The translations under genes and the position numbers were made by a program. Shown here piece after piece: positions 13,907-21,030 of a DNA stretch of 30,385 nucleotides; positions within the stretch are counted from its first letter, which is position 1, and every line of letters starts with the position of its first letter. This DNA is from Actinomycetes bacterium. Its GTDB lineage: Bacteria; Actinomycetota; Actinomycetes; Mycobacteriales; Mycobacteriaceae. The notes beneath the pieces are model-generated. The model saw nothing but the letters and a program-made list of their open reading frames with translations. It was not told the DNA's origin and did no database searches. The stretch is taken from assembly GCA_023460175.1 (NCBI GenBank), contig JAEWRC010000155.1, forward strand, positions 1 to 30,385, read 5' to 3'.

Positions 13907-14398
13907 GTGAGTGCTGACGACGAGAAGGTCGTACACCAGCGCGGACTGTGGTACGAGGAGTTCGAGATCGGCGTGCGCTACGTGCACGCGCCGGGCCGGA
14001 CCATCACCGAGGCCGACAACGTGCTGTTCACGACGCTGACGATGAACACCCAGGCGCTGCACCTGGACGCCGCGTTCTCGGATGCGCTGCCGCCGTTCAA
14101 CCAACGCCTGGTGAACTCGATGTTCACGCTGTCGACGCTGGTGGGTCTGTCGGTGACCCAGCTGACCCAGGGCACCATCGTCGGCAACCTCGGCTTCTCC
14201 GACATCGCCTTCCCCAAGCCGCTGTTCCACGGCGACACCCTCTACGCCGAGACCGTCGTCACCGAGAAGCGCGAGTCCAAGAGCCGGCCCGGGGAGGGCA
14301 TCGTCACCTTCGCGCACACCGCGCGCAACCAGCACGGCGACGTCGTGGCCACCGCATCGCGAAAGACGATGGTGCGCAAGAAACCCCAGGAGGACTAG
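13907..14398 (+). CDS. MaoC-type hotdog acyl-CoA hydratase
   Basis: A 163-residue single-hotdog protein, homologous to Rv2499c. The hydratase dyad is visible as D37 (TITEADN) and H52 (QALHLD), the spacing of MaoC/mesaconyl-CoA hydratase-type enzymes. In this operon the expected substrate is 3-methylglutaconyl-CoA (to HMG-CoA), and itaconyl- or mesaconyl-CoA is also plausible given the neighbouring lyase. The GTG start at 13907 lies 5 nt after the fadE19 stop, and its TAG overlaps the GTG of citE by one base. The reaction is inferred from pathway order and family. Confidence 0.85.
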   Translation: MSADDEKVVHQRGLWYEEFEIGVRYVHAPGRTITEADNVLFTTLTMNTQALHLDAAFSDALPPFNQRLVNSMFTLSTLVGLSVTQLTQGTIVGNLGFSDIAFPKPLFHGDTLYAETVVTEKRESKSRPGEGIVTFAHTARNQHGDVVATASRKTMVRKKPQED

Positions 14399-15198
14399 TG
14401 CCACTCGACACCGCCGGGCCCGCCTGGCTGTTCTGCCCGGCCGATCGCCCCGAGCGCTTCGAGAAGGCCGCCGCGGCCGCCGACATCGTCATCCTCGACC
14501 TCGAGGACGGCGCCGGCGACAAGCCCGCGGCCCGGGAGGCGCTGCTGAGCACGCCGTTGGATCCCCACCGCACCGTGGTCCGGATCAACCCCGGCGACTC
14601 GCCGGAGCAGAAACTCGATCTCGAGACGCTGGCCCGCACCCAGTACACGACCGTGATGCTGCCCAAATGCGAGTCCGCGCAGCAGGTGAGCGCCCTGGCG
14701 CCGCTGGAGGTCGTGCTGATCGTGGAGACCCCGTTGGGCGCGCTGCGGGTTGAGGAGACCGCCGCGGTGGACAACACCGTCGGCGTGATGTGGGGCGCCG
14801 AGGACCTGTTCGGCTTCATGGGCGGCACCGCCAACCGGTTCCCCGACGATTCCTACCGCGACGTGGCCAAGCATGTGCGTTCGCAGTCGCTGCTGGCGGC
14901 CAAGGCATTCGGCAAGCAGGCGCTGGACTCGGTGTACATCGACATCAAGAACCTCGACGGGTTGCGTCGCGAGGTCGACGACGCCGTGGCGGTCGGATTC
15001 GACATCAAGGTGGCCATCCATCCCACCCAGGTCGCGGTCATCCGGGAGGGCTACACGCCGTCGCCCGAACAGGCGCAGTGGGCGCGACACGTACTGGCCG
15101 CCGCCGAACAACAGCGCGGTGCTTTCGCTTTCGAGGGCATAATGGTGGATGCGCCAGTGCTAAGGCGAGCCGAGCGAATCGTGCAGCTCGCGCCCTGA
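14398..15198 (+). CDS. citE: HpcH/HpaI-family beta-hydroxyacyl-CoA lyase
   Basis: A 266-residue TIM-barrel lyase of the CitE family, homologous to Rv2498c. Visible motifs are FCPADRPERF, the metal-site loop DLEDG (34-38), RINPGD, LPKCE, VETPLGA and WGAEDLFGFMGG. The M. tuberculosis enzyme has been reported as a stereospecific lyase cleaving (R)-HMG-CoA and (S)-citramalyl-CoA, which links leucine catabolism with itaconate dissimilation. That fits its place after the hydratase. GTG 14398 has a perfect AGGAGG and shares one base with the preceding stop (TAGTG). A 114-bp gap separates it from bkdA, holding only a small GACGGC/GCCGTC hairpin (15274-15292) and no clear promoter. Confidence 0.9.
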   Translation: MPLDTAGPAWLFCPADRPERFEKAAAAADIVILDLEDGAGDKPAAREALLSTPLDPHRTVVRINPGDSPEQKLDLETLARTQYTTVMLPKCESAQQVSALAPLEVVLIVETPLGALRVEETAAVDNTVGVMWGAEDLFGFMGGTANRFPDDSYRDVAKHVRSQSLLAAKAFGKQALDSVYIDIKNLDGLRREVDDAVAVGFDIKVAIHPTQVAVIREGYTPSPEQAQWARHVLAAAEQQRGAFAFEGIMVDAPVLRRAERIVQLAP

Positions 15199-15312
15199 CA
15201 CTCGGACGCTGGCTGGCATACCGCCACAAGCGGGATGCTCGACTGGCCCCGCGCTGGAGCTGACTAAGGGTCTGACGGCCAAACATGCCGTCGGCGGCCT
15301 GAAGGAGGCGCT

Positions 15313-16413
15313 ATGGCTGGGTCTGCTCACGCACCGGTGTCCGACGGCACCGTCGAGATCGAACCGGTGCAGCTCATCGCACCAGATGGCGCCCCGACCG
15401 CCCAGCGGCGCTTTAGCCGCGATCTGCCGCCGGAGACGTTGTCCTGGCTCTACGAGATGATGGTCGTCACCCGCGAACTCGACGTGGAGTTCGTCAACCT
15501 GCAGCGGCAGGGTGAGCTGGCGCTGTACGCCTCGTGCCGCGGTCAGGAGGCCGCCCAGATCGGCGCCGCGGCCTGCCTGCGCAAGACCGACTGGCTGTTC
15601 CCGCAGTACCGCGAGGTCGGCGCCTTCCTGATCCGCGCCATCACCCCGGCGCAGATGGGCGCGGTGTGGCGGGGCAGCTGGCACGGCGGGCTGGGTTTCA
15701 CCGACAAGCGCTGCGCACCCATCTCCATCCCGATCGGCACGCAGCAACTGCACGCCGTCGGCGCCGCGATGGCCGCCCAGCGTCTCGGTGAGGATTCGGT
15801 GACGGTGGCCTTCCTCGGTGACGGCGCCACCAGCGAGGGCGACGTGCACGAGGCGCTCAACCTGGCGTCGGTGTTCAACGCGCCCTGCGTGTTCTACGTG
15901 CAGAACAACCAGTGGGCGATCTCGGTCCCGGTCAGTCAACAGGTGGCCGGCCCGTCCATCGCGCACCGGGCCGCCGGCTACGGCATGCCCGGGATCCGGG
16001 TCGACGGCAATGACGTGCTGGCCTGCTACGCGGCGATGGCCGAGGCGGCCGCCCGCGCCCGCGACGGCGGCGGACCCACCCTGATCGAGGCGGTCACCTA
16101 CCGGATGGGCCCGCACACCACCTCCGACGATCCCACCCGCTACCGAGACGACGACGAAGTGCGGGAATGGGCCGCGCGCGACCCGATTTCGCGCTACCGC
16201 AGCTACCTGCAGCGCATCGAGGTGTACAGCGATCGGCTGGAGCGCCGCGTCGCCGCCCGCGCCGAGCGATTGCGCGCCGAGTTGCGCGACGCGATCGTCG
16301 GGGCGCCCGACCCCGATATCACCGAACTGTTCGACACGGTCTACGCCGAGATCACCCCGGAGTTGGCCGCCCAGCGCGAGCAGTTGCGTACCGAGTTGGC
16401 GAAGGAGGCGTGA
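15313..16413 (+). CDS. bkdA: Branched-chain 2-oxoacid dehydrogenase E1 alpha
   Basis: A 366-residue thiamine-diphosphate enzyme subunit (homologue of Rv2497c, also called pdhA). The ThDP motif runs from GDG at 169-171 (GDGATSEGDVHEALN) to NNQ at 198-200 (QNNQWAIS). The typical CRGQEAAQIG and RMGPHTTSDDPTRYR regions are present. With BkdB it decarboxylates branched 2-oxo acids and acylates the lipoyl group of BkdC. ATG 15313 has GAAGGAGG at good spacing. It is the first gene of a tight bkdA-bkdB-bkdC group, which may have its own promoter or be read through from citE. Confidence 0.93.
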   Translation: MAGSAHAPVSDGTVEIEPVQLIAPDGAPTAQRRFSRDLPPETLSWLYEMMVVTRELDVEFVNLQRQGELALYASCRGQEAAQIGAAACLRKTDWLFPQYREVGAFLIRAITPAQMGAVWRGSWHGGLGFTDKRCAPISIPIGTQQLHAVGAAMAAQRLGEDSVTVAFLGDGATSEGDVHEALNLASVFNAPCVFYVQNNQWAISVPVSQQVAGPSIAHRAAGYGMPGIRVDGNDVLACYAAMAEAAARARDGGGPTLIEAVTYRMGPHTTSDDPTRYRDDDEVREWAARDPISRYRSYLQRIEVYSDRLERRVAARAERLRAELRDAIVGAPDPDITELFDTVYAEITPELAAQREQLRTELAKEA

Positions 16414-16414
16414 G

Positions 16415-17479
16415 ATGACCCAGATCTTCGACCGGCCACCGATGGCCGACGACGACGCGGCCGCACCCCGGGGACCGCTGCTGCGGGCCATGCCCACCGA
16501 CACCGAGGTGACGATGGTCGGCGCCATCAACCGGGCGTTGCACGACGCGATGGCCAACGACGAGCGGGTGCTGGTGTTCGGGGAGGACGTCGCCCGGCTC
16601 GGCGGGGTGTTCCGGGTGACCGAGGGCCTGGCCGAAACCTTCGGCGCGGACCGGTGTTTCGACACCCCGCTGGCCGAATCCGCCATCGTCGGCATCGCGA
16701 TCGGGATGGCGATCCGCGGGCTGGTCCCGGTGCCCGAGATCCAGTTCGACGGGTTCAGCTATCCGGCGTTCGACCAGATCGTCAGCCATCTCGCCAAGTA
16801 CCGGATGCGCACCCGGGGCGGCGTCGACATGGCGGTGACCCTGCGGATCCCGTCGTTCGGCGGCATCGGGGCCGTCGAGCATCACTCCGAATCCACCGAG
16901 ACCTACTGGGCGCACACCGCCGGCCTCAAGGTCGTCGTGCCGTCGACCCCGTCGGACGCATACTGGCTGCTGCGCCACGCGATCGCCAGCCCCGACCCGG
17001 TGATCTACCTCGAACCCAAGCGGCGGTACTGGACCCGCGGCCCGTTGGACACCGAGGTGCCCGCCGAACCCCTTGGGCGCGCGGCGATCCGGTGTCCCGG
17101 CCGCGACGTCACCGTGATCACCTACGGGTCGCTGGTCGACACCGCGCTCAGCGCCGCCGCGCTGGCCGAGGACACACACGGGTGCAGCCTCGAGGTGGTG
17201 GACCTGCGGACGCTCAACCCGCTGGACTTCGACACCGTCGCGGCCTCGGTGGGCCGGACCGGGCGGTGCGTGATCATGCACGAGGGCCCGCGCACCCTGG
17301 GTTTCGGCGCCGAGCTGGCGGCCCGGGTCAACGAGGAGCTGTTCTACGACCTGGAGGCTCCGGTGGTGCGCGCCACCGGATTCGACACGCCGTATCCGCC
17401 GGCGCGGCTGGAGAAGCTGTGGCTCCCCGGGCCGGATCGACTGCTGGATTGCGTCGAGAAAGTCATGAGCCTGCCATGA
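16415..17479 (+). CDS. bkdB: Branched-chain 2-oxoacid dehydrogenase E1 beta
   Basis: A 354-residue transketolase-like partner of BkdA (homologue of Rv2496c, pdhB). It has MVGAINRALHDAM, VLVFGEDVARLGGVFRVTEGL, FDTPLAESAIVGIAIGMA, and the C-terminal VVDLRTLNPLDFDTV and HEGPRTLGFGAELAA blocks of the family. Its first about 25 residues are a poorly conserved acidic leader. ATG 16415 is one base after the bkdA TGA, and its own TGA overlaps the bkdC start as ATGA, so the three subunits are translationally coupled. Confidence 0.93.
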   Translation: MTQIFDRPPMADDDAAAPRGPLLRAMPTDTEVTMVGAINRALHDAMANDERVLVFGEDVARLGGVFRVTEGLAETFGADRCFDTPLAESAIVGIAIGMAIRGLVPVPEIQFDGFSYPAFDQIVSHLAKYRMRTRGGVDMAVTLRIPSFGGIGAVEHHSESTETYWAHTAGLKVVVPSTPSDAYWLLRHAIASPDPVIYLEPKRRYWTRGPLDTEVPAEPLGRAAIRCPGRDVTVITYGSLVDTALSAAALAEDTHGCSLEVVDLRTLNPLDFDTVAASVGRTGRCVIMHEGPRTLGFGAELAARVNEELFYDLEAPVVRATGFDTPYPPARLEKLWLPGPDRLLDCVEKVMSLP

Positions 17480-18639
17480 GCGAGTTCCTGGTGCCCGACC
17501 TCGGGGAGGGGCTCGAGGACGCGACGGTGATCGGCTGGAGCGTGGCGGTCGGCGACGAGGTGGAACTCAACCAGACGCTGTGCACGCTGGAGACCGCCAA
17601 GGCGCAGGTGGAGATCCCCAGCCCGTATGCCGGCCGGATCACCGAATTGGGCGGGGCCGAAGGCGATGTGCTGCCGGTGGGTGCGGTGCTGGTGCGTATC
17701 GACACCGGGGTCATTGAGCCGTCGGAACCCGCTGAGCCGTCGGAACCCGCCGCGACGCGGAATCCGGTGCTGGTGGGGTACGGCGCCGACGCCACCTTCG
17801 ACACCAGCCGCCGTCGCGACGGACGACCGCGCGCCAAGCCCGCGGTGCGCAAGCTGGCCGCCGAACTCGGCGTGGACCTCGCCGGGCTGATCCCCGGTCC
17901 GGACGGGATCGTCTCCCGGGAGGCGGTGCTGGCGGCCGCGGACACCCCGCCGGGCGGCACGGACGACCAGGTCACCGAGGTGCGTGGCGTGCAGGCCGAG
18001 ATGGCCAAGCGGATGTCCCTGTCGCGCAACCAGATCCCCGACGCGCACGGCAGCGTGACGGTGGACTGCACGCGGCTGCTGGAGCTCGGCGAGCGCCTGG
18101 GGGTGACCCCGTTCGTCGTGACCCTGCGGCTGCTCGTGTTGGCGCTGACCCAGCACGGCGTCTTCAACTCGACCTGGGTGGACGGCCCCGGCGGCCCGCA
18201 GCTGCACACCCATCGCGGGGTGCACCTGGGCATCGGCGTGGCGACGCCGCGCGGCCTGCTGGTGCCGGTGGTGCGCGACGCGCAGGAACTCAGCACGCGC
18301 GCACTGGCCGAGACCGTGCGGCAGCGGGTGGAGGACGCCCGGGCCGGCACGCTGAAACCCGCTGAGCTGCAGGGCTCGACGTTCACGGTGTCGAACTTCG
18401 GCGCGCTGGGCCTGGACGAGGCCGTGCCCGTCATCAACTATCCGGAGGCCGCGATCCTGGGCATCGGGTCCATCAAGCCGCGCGCGGTCGTGATCGACGG
18501 TGCGGTCGTCGCGCGCTCCACCATGACGTTGACCTGCGCCTTCGATCACCGCATCGCCGACGGTGCCCAGTTGGGGGCGTTCCTCGGCGAGCTGCGGCAG
18601 CTGCTCGAGGCGCCCGAGACCGCGCTGCTGGACCTGTAG
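17476..18639 (+). CDS. bkdC: Branched-chain 2-oxoacid dehydrogenase E2 (lipoamide acyltransferase)
   Basis: A 387-residue E2 component (homologue of Rv2495c). One lipoyl domain carries K42 in ETAKAQ. A Pro/Ser/Glu linker (about 80-97) contains an 18-bp tandem duplication. The E1/E3-binding domain is about residues 115-155 (KPAVRKLAAELGVDLAGL). The catalytic domain ends with DHRIADG, H358 being the active-site histidine. It forms the core of the complex and passes the acyl group to CoA. No lipoamide dehydrogenase (E3) is encoded nearby, so a shared Lpd must be used. The stop abuts the convergent echA14 stop with no gap. Confidence 0.93.
   Translation: MSEFLVPDLGEGLEDATVIGWSVAVGDEVELNQTLCTLETAKAQVEIPSPYAGRITELGGAEGDVLPVGAVLVRIDTGVIEPSEPAEPSEPAATRNPVLVGYGADATFDTSRRRDGRPRAKPAVRKLAAELGVDLAGLIPGPDGIVSREAVLAAADTPPGGTDDQVTEVRGVQAEMAKRMSLSRNQIPDAHGSVTVDCTRLLELGERLGVTPFVVTLRLLVLALTQHGVFNSTWVDGPGGPQLHTHRGVHLGIGVATPRGLLVPVVRDAQELSTRALAETVRQRVEDARAGTLKPAELQGSTFTVSNFGALGLDEAVPVINYPEAAILGIGSIKPRAVVIDGAVVARSTMTLTCAFDHRIADGAQLGAFLGELRQLLEAPETALLDL
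17716..17751 (+). repeat. 18-bp tandem duplication in the bkdC linker
   Basis: Units 17716-17733 and 17734-17751 differ at one base and each encode EPSEPA. The repeat keeps frame and lies in the flexible linker between the lipoyl and subunit-binding domains, where length change should be tolerated. Confidence 0.85.
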
Positions 18640-19395
18640 CTACTTGCGCTGCGCGGCCTGCAGCCGGGACTGGAACTCCGGGGACTGGATCGACTTCGCC
18701 TGCGGGCCAAGCTCGGTGCGCATGGCGGTGTGGTGCAGGTCGGTGTCGACCGAGCCGGGGGAGGCCGTCGCGCGCATGGTGGCCTTGGTGGCCAGCACCA
18801 CCTCGCGCGGCGAGTTCGCCGGCCCGGCGGCCAGCTCCAGCGCGGCGGCCACCGGATCGTCGGCGGTCTGCAGGGCCAGGCCGTGGGTGACGGCGGCCTC
18901 GGCGTCGAACCGCATCCCGAACAGCAGCGCGGCGCGCGCGACCTGCGGGCCCACGCCGCGTTGCAGCATCCAGGTGGCGCCACCGCCCGGATGGATGCCC
19001 AGCTTCTGGAACCGCGGGTCGAACAGGGCATGCGGGCCGGCGATGCGGACGTCGGCGGCCAGCGCCAGGTTGAGCCCGGCCCCGACCGCGGCGCCGTTGA
19101 CCGCCGCGACCGTGGGCAGCGCGCAGTTGGCGATGGCCATGAACCCGTCGTAGATGCGCAGCAGCCCCTCCTCGGCCGCCGAGCCCAACGCGCTCAGGTC
19201 GGCGCCCGCGCAGAACGCCTTGCCGGCGCCGGTGATGACCAGCGCGTGCACATCCTCGTCGGCCTCGGCGCGCTCGACCGCGGCGCGCAACTGCGCCGAC
19301 ATGGCGTCGGTGACGGCGTTGCGCCGGTCCGGGTCGTTGACGGTGAGCAGGGCGACACGGTCGGTCACGGAGTAGAGCACGAGGTCAGAACTCAT
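18640..19395 (-). CDS. echA14: Crotonase-family protein lacking both hydratase glutamates
   Basis: A 251-residue crotonase fold with oxyanion-hole segments FCAGADLSALG and AAVNGAAVGAGLNLALAAD. Aligned by eye with classical enoyl-CoA hydratase, the first catalytic Glu (GGGCELA) is N109 here and the second (QPEILLG) is F129 in FDPRFQKLG. Simple hydratase activity is therefore doubtful; isomerase, thioesterase or another crotonase chemistry is possible. The symbol follows Rv2486 by synteny with lipQ. ATG 19395 is 7 nt from TAACGT, a leaderless arrangement. It is convergent with bkdC and is not part of that operon. Confidence 0.78.
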   Translation of the reverse strand: MSSDLVLYSVTDRVALLTVNDPDRRNAVTDAMSAQLRAAVERAEADEDVHALVITGAGKAFCAGADLSALGSAAEEGLLRIYDGFMAIANCALPTVAAVNGAAVGAGLNLALAADVRIAGPHALFDPRFQKLGIHPGGGATWMLQRGVGPQVARAALLFGMRFDAEAAVTHGLALQTADDPVAAALELAAGPANSPREVVLATKATMRATASPGSVDTDLHHTAMRTELGPQAKSIQSPEFQSRLQAAQRK

Positions 19396-19402
19396 GGCGG
19401 TG

Positions 19403-19408
19403 ACGTTA
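19403..19408 (-). promoter_or_regulatory. -10 element of echA14 (leaderless type)
   Basis: Minus-strand TAACGT lies 7 nt before ATG 19395. The near copy of a direct repeat (19423-19434) falls over the expected -35 position. Confidence 0.5.
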
Positions 19409-19422
19409 CTCGTCGCCGCCCG

Positions 19423-19453
19423 CGCCCAAAGTTGCCGCTCTCGCCCAAAGTTG
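19423..19453 (-). repeat. Direct repeat CAACTTTGGGCG upstream of echA14
   Basis: Two perfect 12-bp copies (19423-19434 and 19442-19453) are 19 bp apart start to start. The first covers the -35 region of the echA14 promoter and the second lies just upstream. The spacing of about two helical turns suggests a pair of protein-binding sites on one DNA face. Confidence 0.6.
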
Positions 19454-19565
19454 GGTTGTTACCCGGTCCACTCGCGGAATGCGTACAACAAGTCGCCCCT
19501 CGGCTGCGGCAGTAGGCGCAGAAAGGCGCCGGCAAAGGCGCGGGCCTTCCGGCCTTCGCGCGATC

Positions 19566-19633
19566 TGAAGTCAACTCCATCCATTAACTTCACTTACGTA
19601 TATAAATGAAGTTAGAATCGGCAGGTGACTTCA
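19566..19633 (+). promoter_or_regulatory. Phased operator array over the Fic promoter and start
   Basis: Four TGAAGT half-sites lie at 19566, 19587, 19607 and 19628 in alternating orientation. They make two identical boxes of TGAAGT-N15-ACTTCA (19566-19592 and 19607-19633). Start-to-start steps are 21, 20 and 21 bp. The two outer sites extend to TGAAGTCA and the two inner to TGAAGTTA. Box 2 encloses the -10 element and the GTG start codon. The Fic protein's own C-terminal winged helix is the obvious candidate binder. Confidence 0.65.
19613..19618 (+). promoter_or_regulatory. -10 element of the Fic gene (leaderless type)
   Basis: TAGAAT is followed after 6 nt by GTG 19625, and no ribosome binding site fits between them. 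The hexamer begins inside the third operator half-site extension. Confidence 0.55.
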
Positions 19634-20797
19634 CTTCGCCCCGTCACCTACGAGGACGTTCGTTGGGAGCCTCAGGGCGGGTGGCCCCCGGGCGTAGCGC
19701 GGCCCAGGTACGGCATCTATCACCCGGCCGTGCCGGCGAGCATCGCCGACCTGGTTCTCGACTTACCGCCTTCGGTCTGGGCCGGGGCCGAGTCTGCCAG
19801 CCGCGAGATCGCACGGTTCGACGCCGAACTCGGCGGTGAGATCGCGCCGTTTGCTGCCGTGTTGCTGCGGTCGGAATCCGCCGCGAGCTCGCAGATCGAA
19901 AACCTGACCGCATCAGCGCGCGCGATCGGCGAGGCCGAGCTGCCCGGCGGCAACGCCAAGCGCAACGCAGAGCTGATCGTCGCCAACACCGCTGCGATGT
20001 ACGTCGCAGTCGCTCTTTCCGACACCGTCCACGCCGACGCCATCTTGGCCATGCGCCGCGCATTGATGATCAGCGAACCCCGCCACACGCCAGGGCAATT
20101 CCGCTCCGAGCCCGTGTGGATCGGCGGCGGCTCCACTCCGGTCGGCGCGACATTCGTCGGCCCGCGACACGAGCGGATCCCCGAAGCGATCGGCGACCTC
20201 ATCGCCTTCGCGCAGCGCACCGACGTTCCCACGCTGCCGCAGATCGCGGTGGGCCATGCCCAGTTCGAGACCATTCACCCCTTTACGGATGGCAACGGTC
20301 GCACCGGTCGCGCACTGGTGCAGGCGATGCTGCGCAACAAGGGACTGACACGCCAGATCACGGTGCCGGTCTCGGCTGGGCTGCTGGCCGACACCGAGGC
20401 GTACTTCGCCGCGCTGACGAGCTTTCGCGACGGGGACGCCGCGCCGATCGTCGACCGCTTCTCGCAGGCCACCATCCTGGCTATCGCCAACGGACGAGAA
20501 CTGGTCGCCGACCTCCGCGATATCAGGAAGGCCTGGAACGGCGTGATCACCGCACGGTCCGACTCCGCGGTGTGGAAGGTCGCCGACTTGTTGACCCGTC
20601 GCCCAGTGGTCAACGCCGCGCTGCTGGCGCAGGAGTTGGGCATCGAGTCCACCAACGCACACCGCTACCTCAACCCGCTCACCGAGGCGGGAATCCTCGT
20701 CGAGACAACCAACGGACCCCGGAACCGAGTGTGGCGTTCTCCCGATGTGCTTGCCGCGCTCGACGCATTCGCCGAACGTGCTGGGCGACGAGGTTGA
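19625..20797 (+). CDS. Fic-family adenylyltransferase with C-terminal winged helix
   Basis: A 390-residue Fic protein with a complete catalytic motif, HPFTDGNGRTGR (residues 218-229), that transfers AMP from ATP to a target hydroxyl. An N-terminal inhibitory helix motif (S/T)xxxE(G/N) is present as SSQIEN (88-93, E92), the class II arrangement that blocks ATP positioning until relieved. Residues about 310-375 look like a winged helix-turn-helix (VNAALLAQELGIESTNAHRYLNPLTEAGILVE). The target is unknown. GTG 19625 is 6 nt after TAGAAT and lies inside a palindromic box, which suggests autoregulation. It does not belong to either flanking pathway and ends 3 bp from tRNA-Arg, so recent acquisition is possible. 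Confidence 0.9.
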   Translation: MTSLRPVTYEDVRWEPQGGWPPGVARPRYGIYHPAVPASIADLVLDLPPSVWAGAESASREIARFDAELGGEIAPFAAVLLRSESAASSQIENLTASARAIGEAELPGGNAKRNAELIVANTAAMYVAVALSDTVHADAILAMRRALMISEPRHTPGQFRSEPVWIGGGSTPVGATFVGPRHERIPEAIGDLIAFAQRTDVPTLPQIAVGHAQFETIHPFTDGNGRTGRALVQAMLRNKGLTRQITVPVSAGLLADTEAYFAALTSFRDGDAAPIVDRFSQATILAIANGRELVADLRDIRKAWNGVITARSDSAVWKVADLLTRRPVVNAALLAQELGIESTNAHRYLNPLTEAGILVETTNGPRNRVWRSPDVLAALDAFAERAGRRG

Positions 20798-20800
20798 TCG

Positions 20801-20874
20801 CGCCCCCGGCAGGAATCGAACCTGCGACCTAGAGATTAGAAGGCTCTTGCTCTATCCAACTGAGCTACGGAGGC
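20801..20874 (-). tRNA. tRNA-Arg (anticodon TCT)
   Basis: Minus-strand cloverleaf of 74 nt: acceptor GCCTCCG/CGGGGGC with one G-U pair, D-arm GCTC/GAGC, anticodon arm AGAGC-CTTCTAA-TCTCT, and T-arm GCAGG/CCTGC with TTCGATT. The anticodon is TCT, reading AGA/AGG-type codons that are rare in this GC-rich genome. The C31-T39 position at the base of the anticodon loop is mismatched. CCA is not encoded. Its 3' end is 3 bp from the Fic stop. Confidence 0.93.
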
Positions 20875-20885
20875 AACGTGCAGGT

Positions 20886-20913
20886 AGTTTAGCCAACCCC
20901 GCGGGCCGTCCAC
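20886..20913 (-). promoter_or_regulatory. Promoter of tRNA-Arg
   Basis: Minus-strand TAAACT (20891-20886) is a good -10. A weak -35, GTGGAC (20913-20908), lies 16 bp upstream. Transcription would begin a few nt before the mature 5' end at 20874. Confidence 0.55.
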
Positions 20914-20964
20914 AGTGCGCGCCACGCGAAGCGGCAAATGCGTTTGAATGGCAGCAGGTTTGGC

Positions 20965-20970
20965 TACTGT
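20965..20970 (+). promoter_or_regulatory. -10 element of lipQ-like gene
   Basis: TACTGT with TTGAAT (20944-20949) about 15 bp upstream. Transcription would begin near 20977, downstream of ATG 20938, which supports the later start at 21031. Confidence 0.4.
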
Positions 20971-21030
20971 GTGACTCACGGCACAGCGGTGGGCGACGAT
21001 GCCCGAGCCGGAATGCGAGGGTGTGTTGCG

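Noticed and set aside
19396..19625. Search for a copy of the tRNA-Arg 3' end as an attachment-site repeat
   Set aside because: No convincing match to the sequence at 20801-20830 was found on the far side of the Fic gene.
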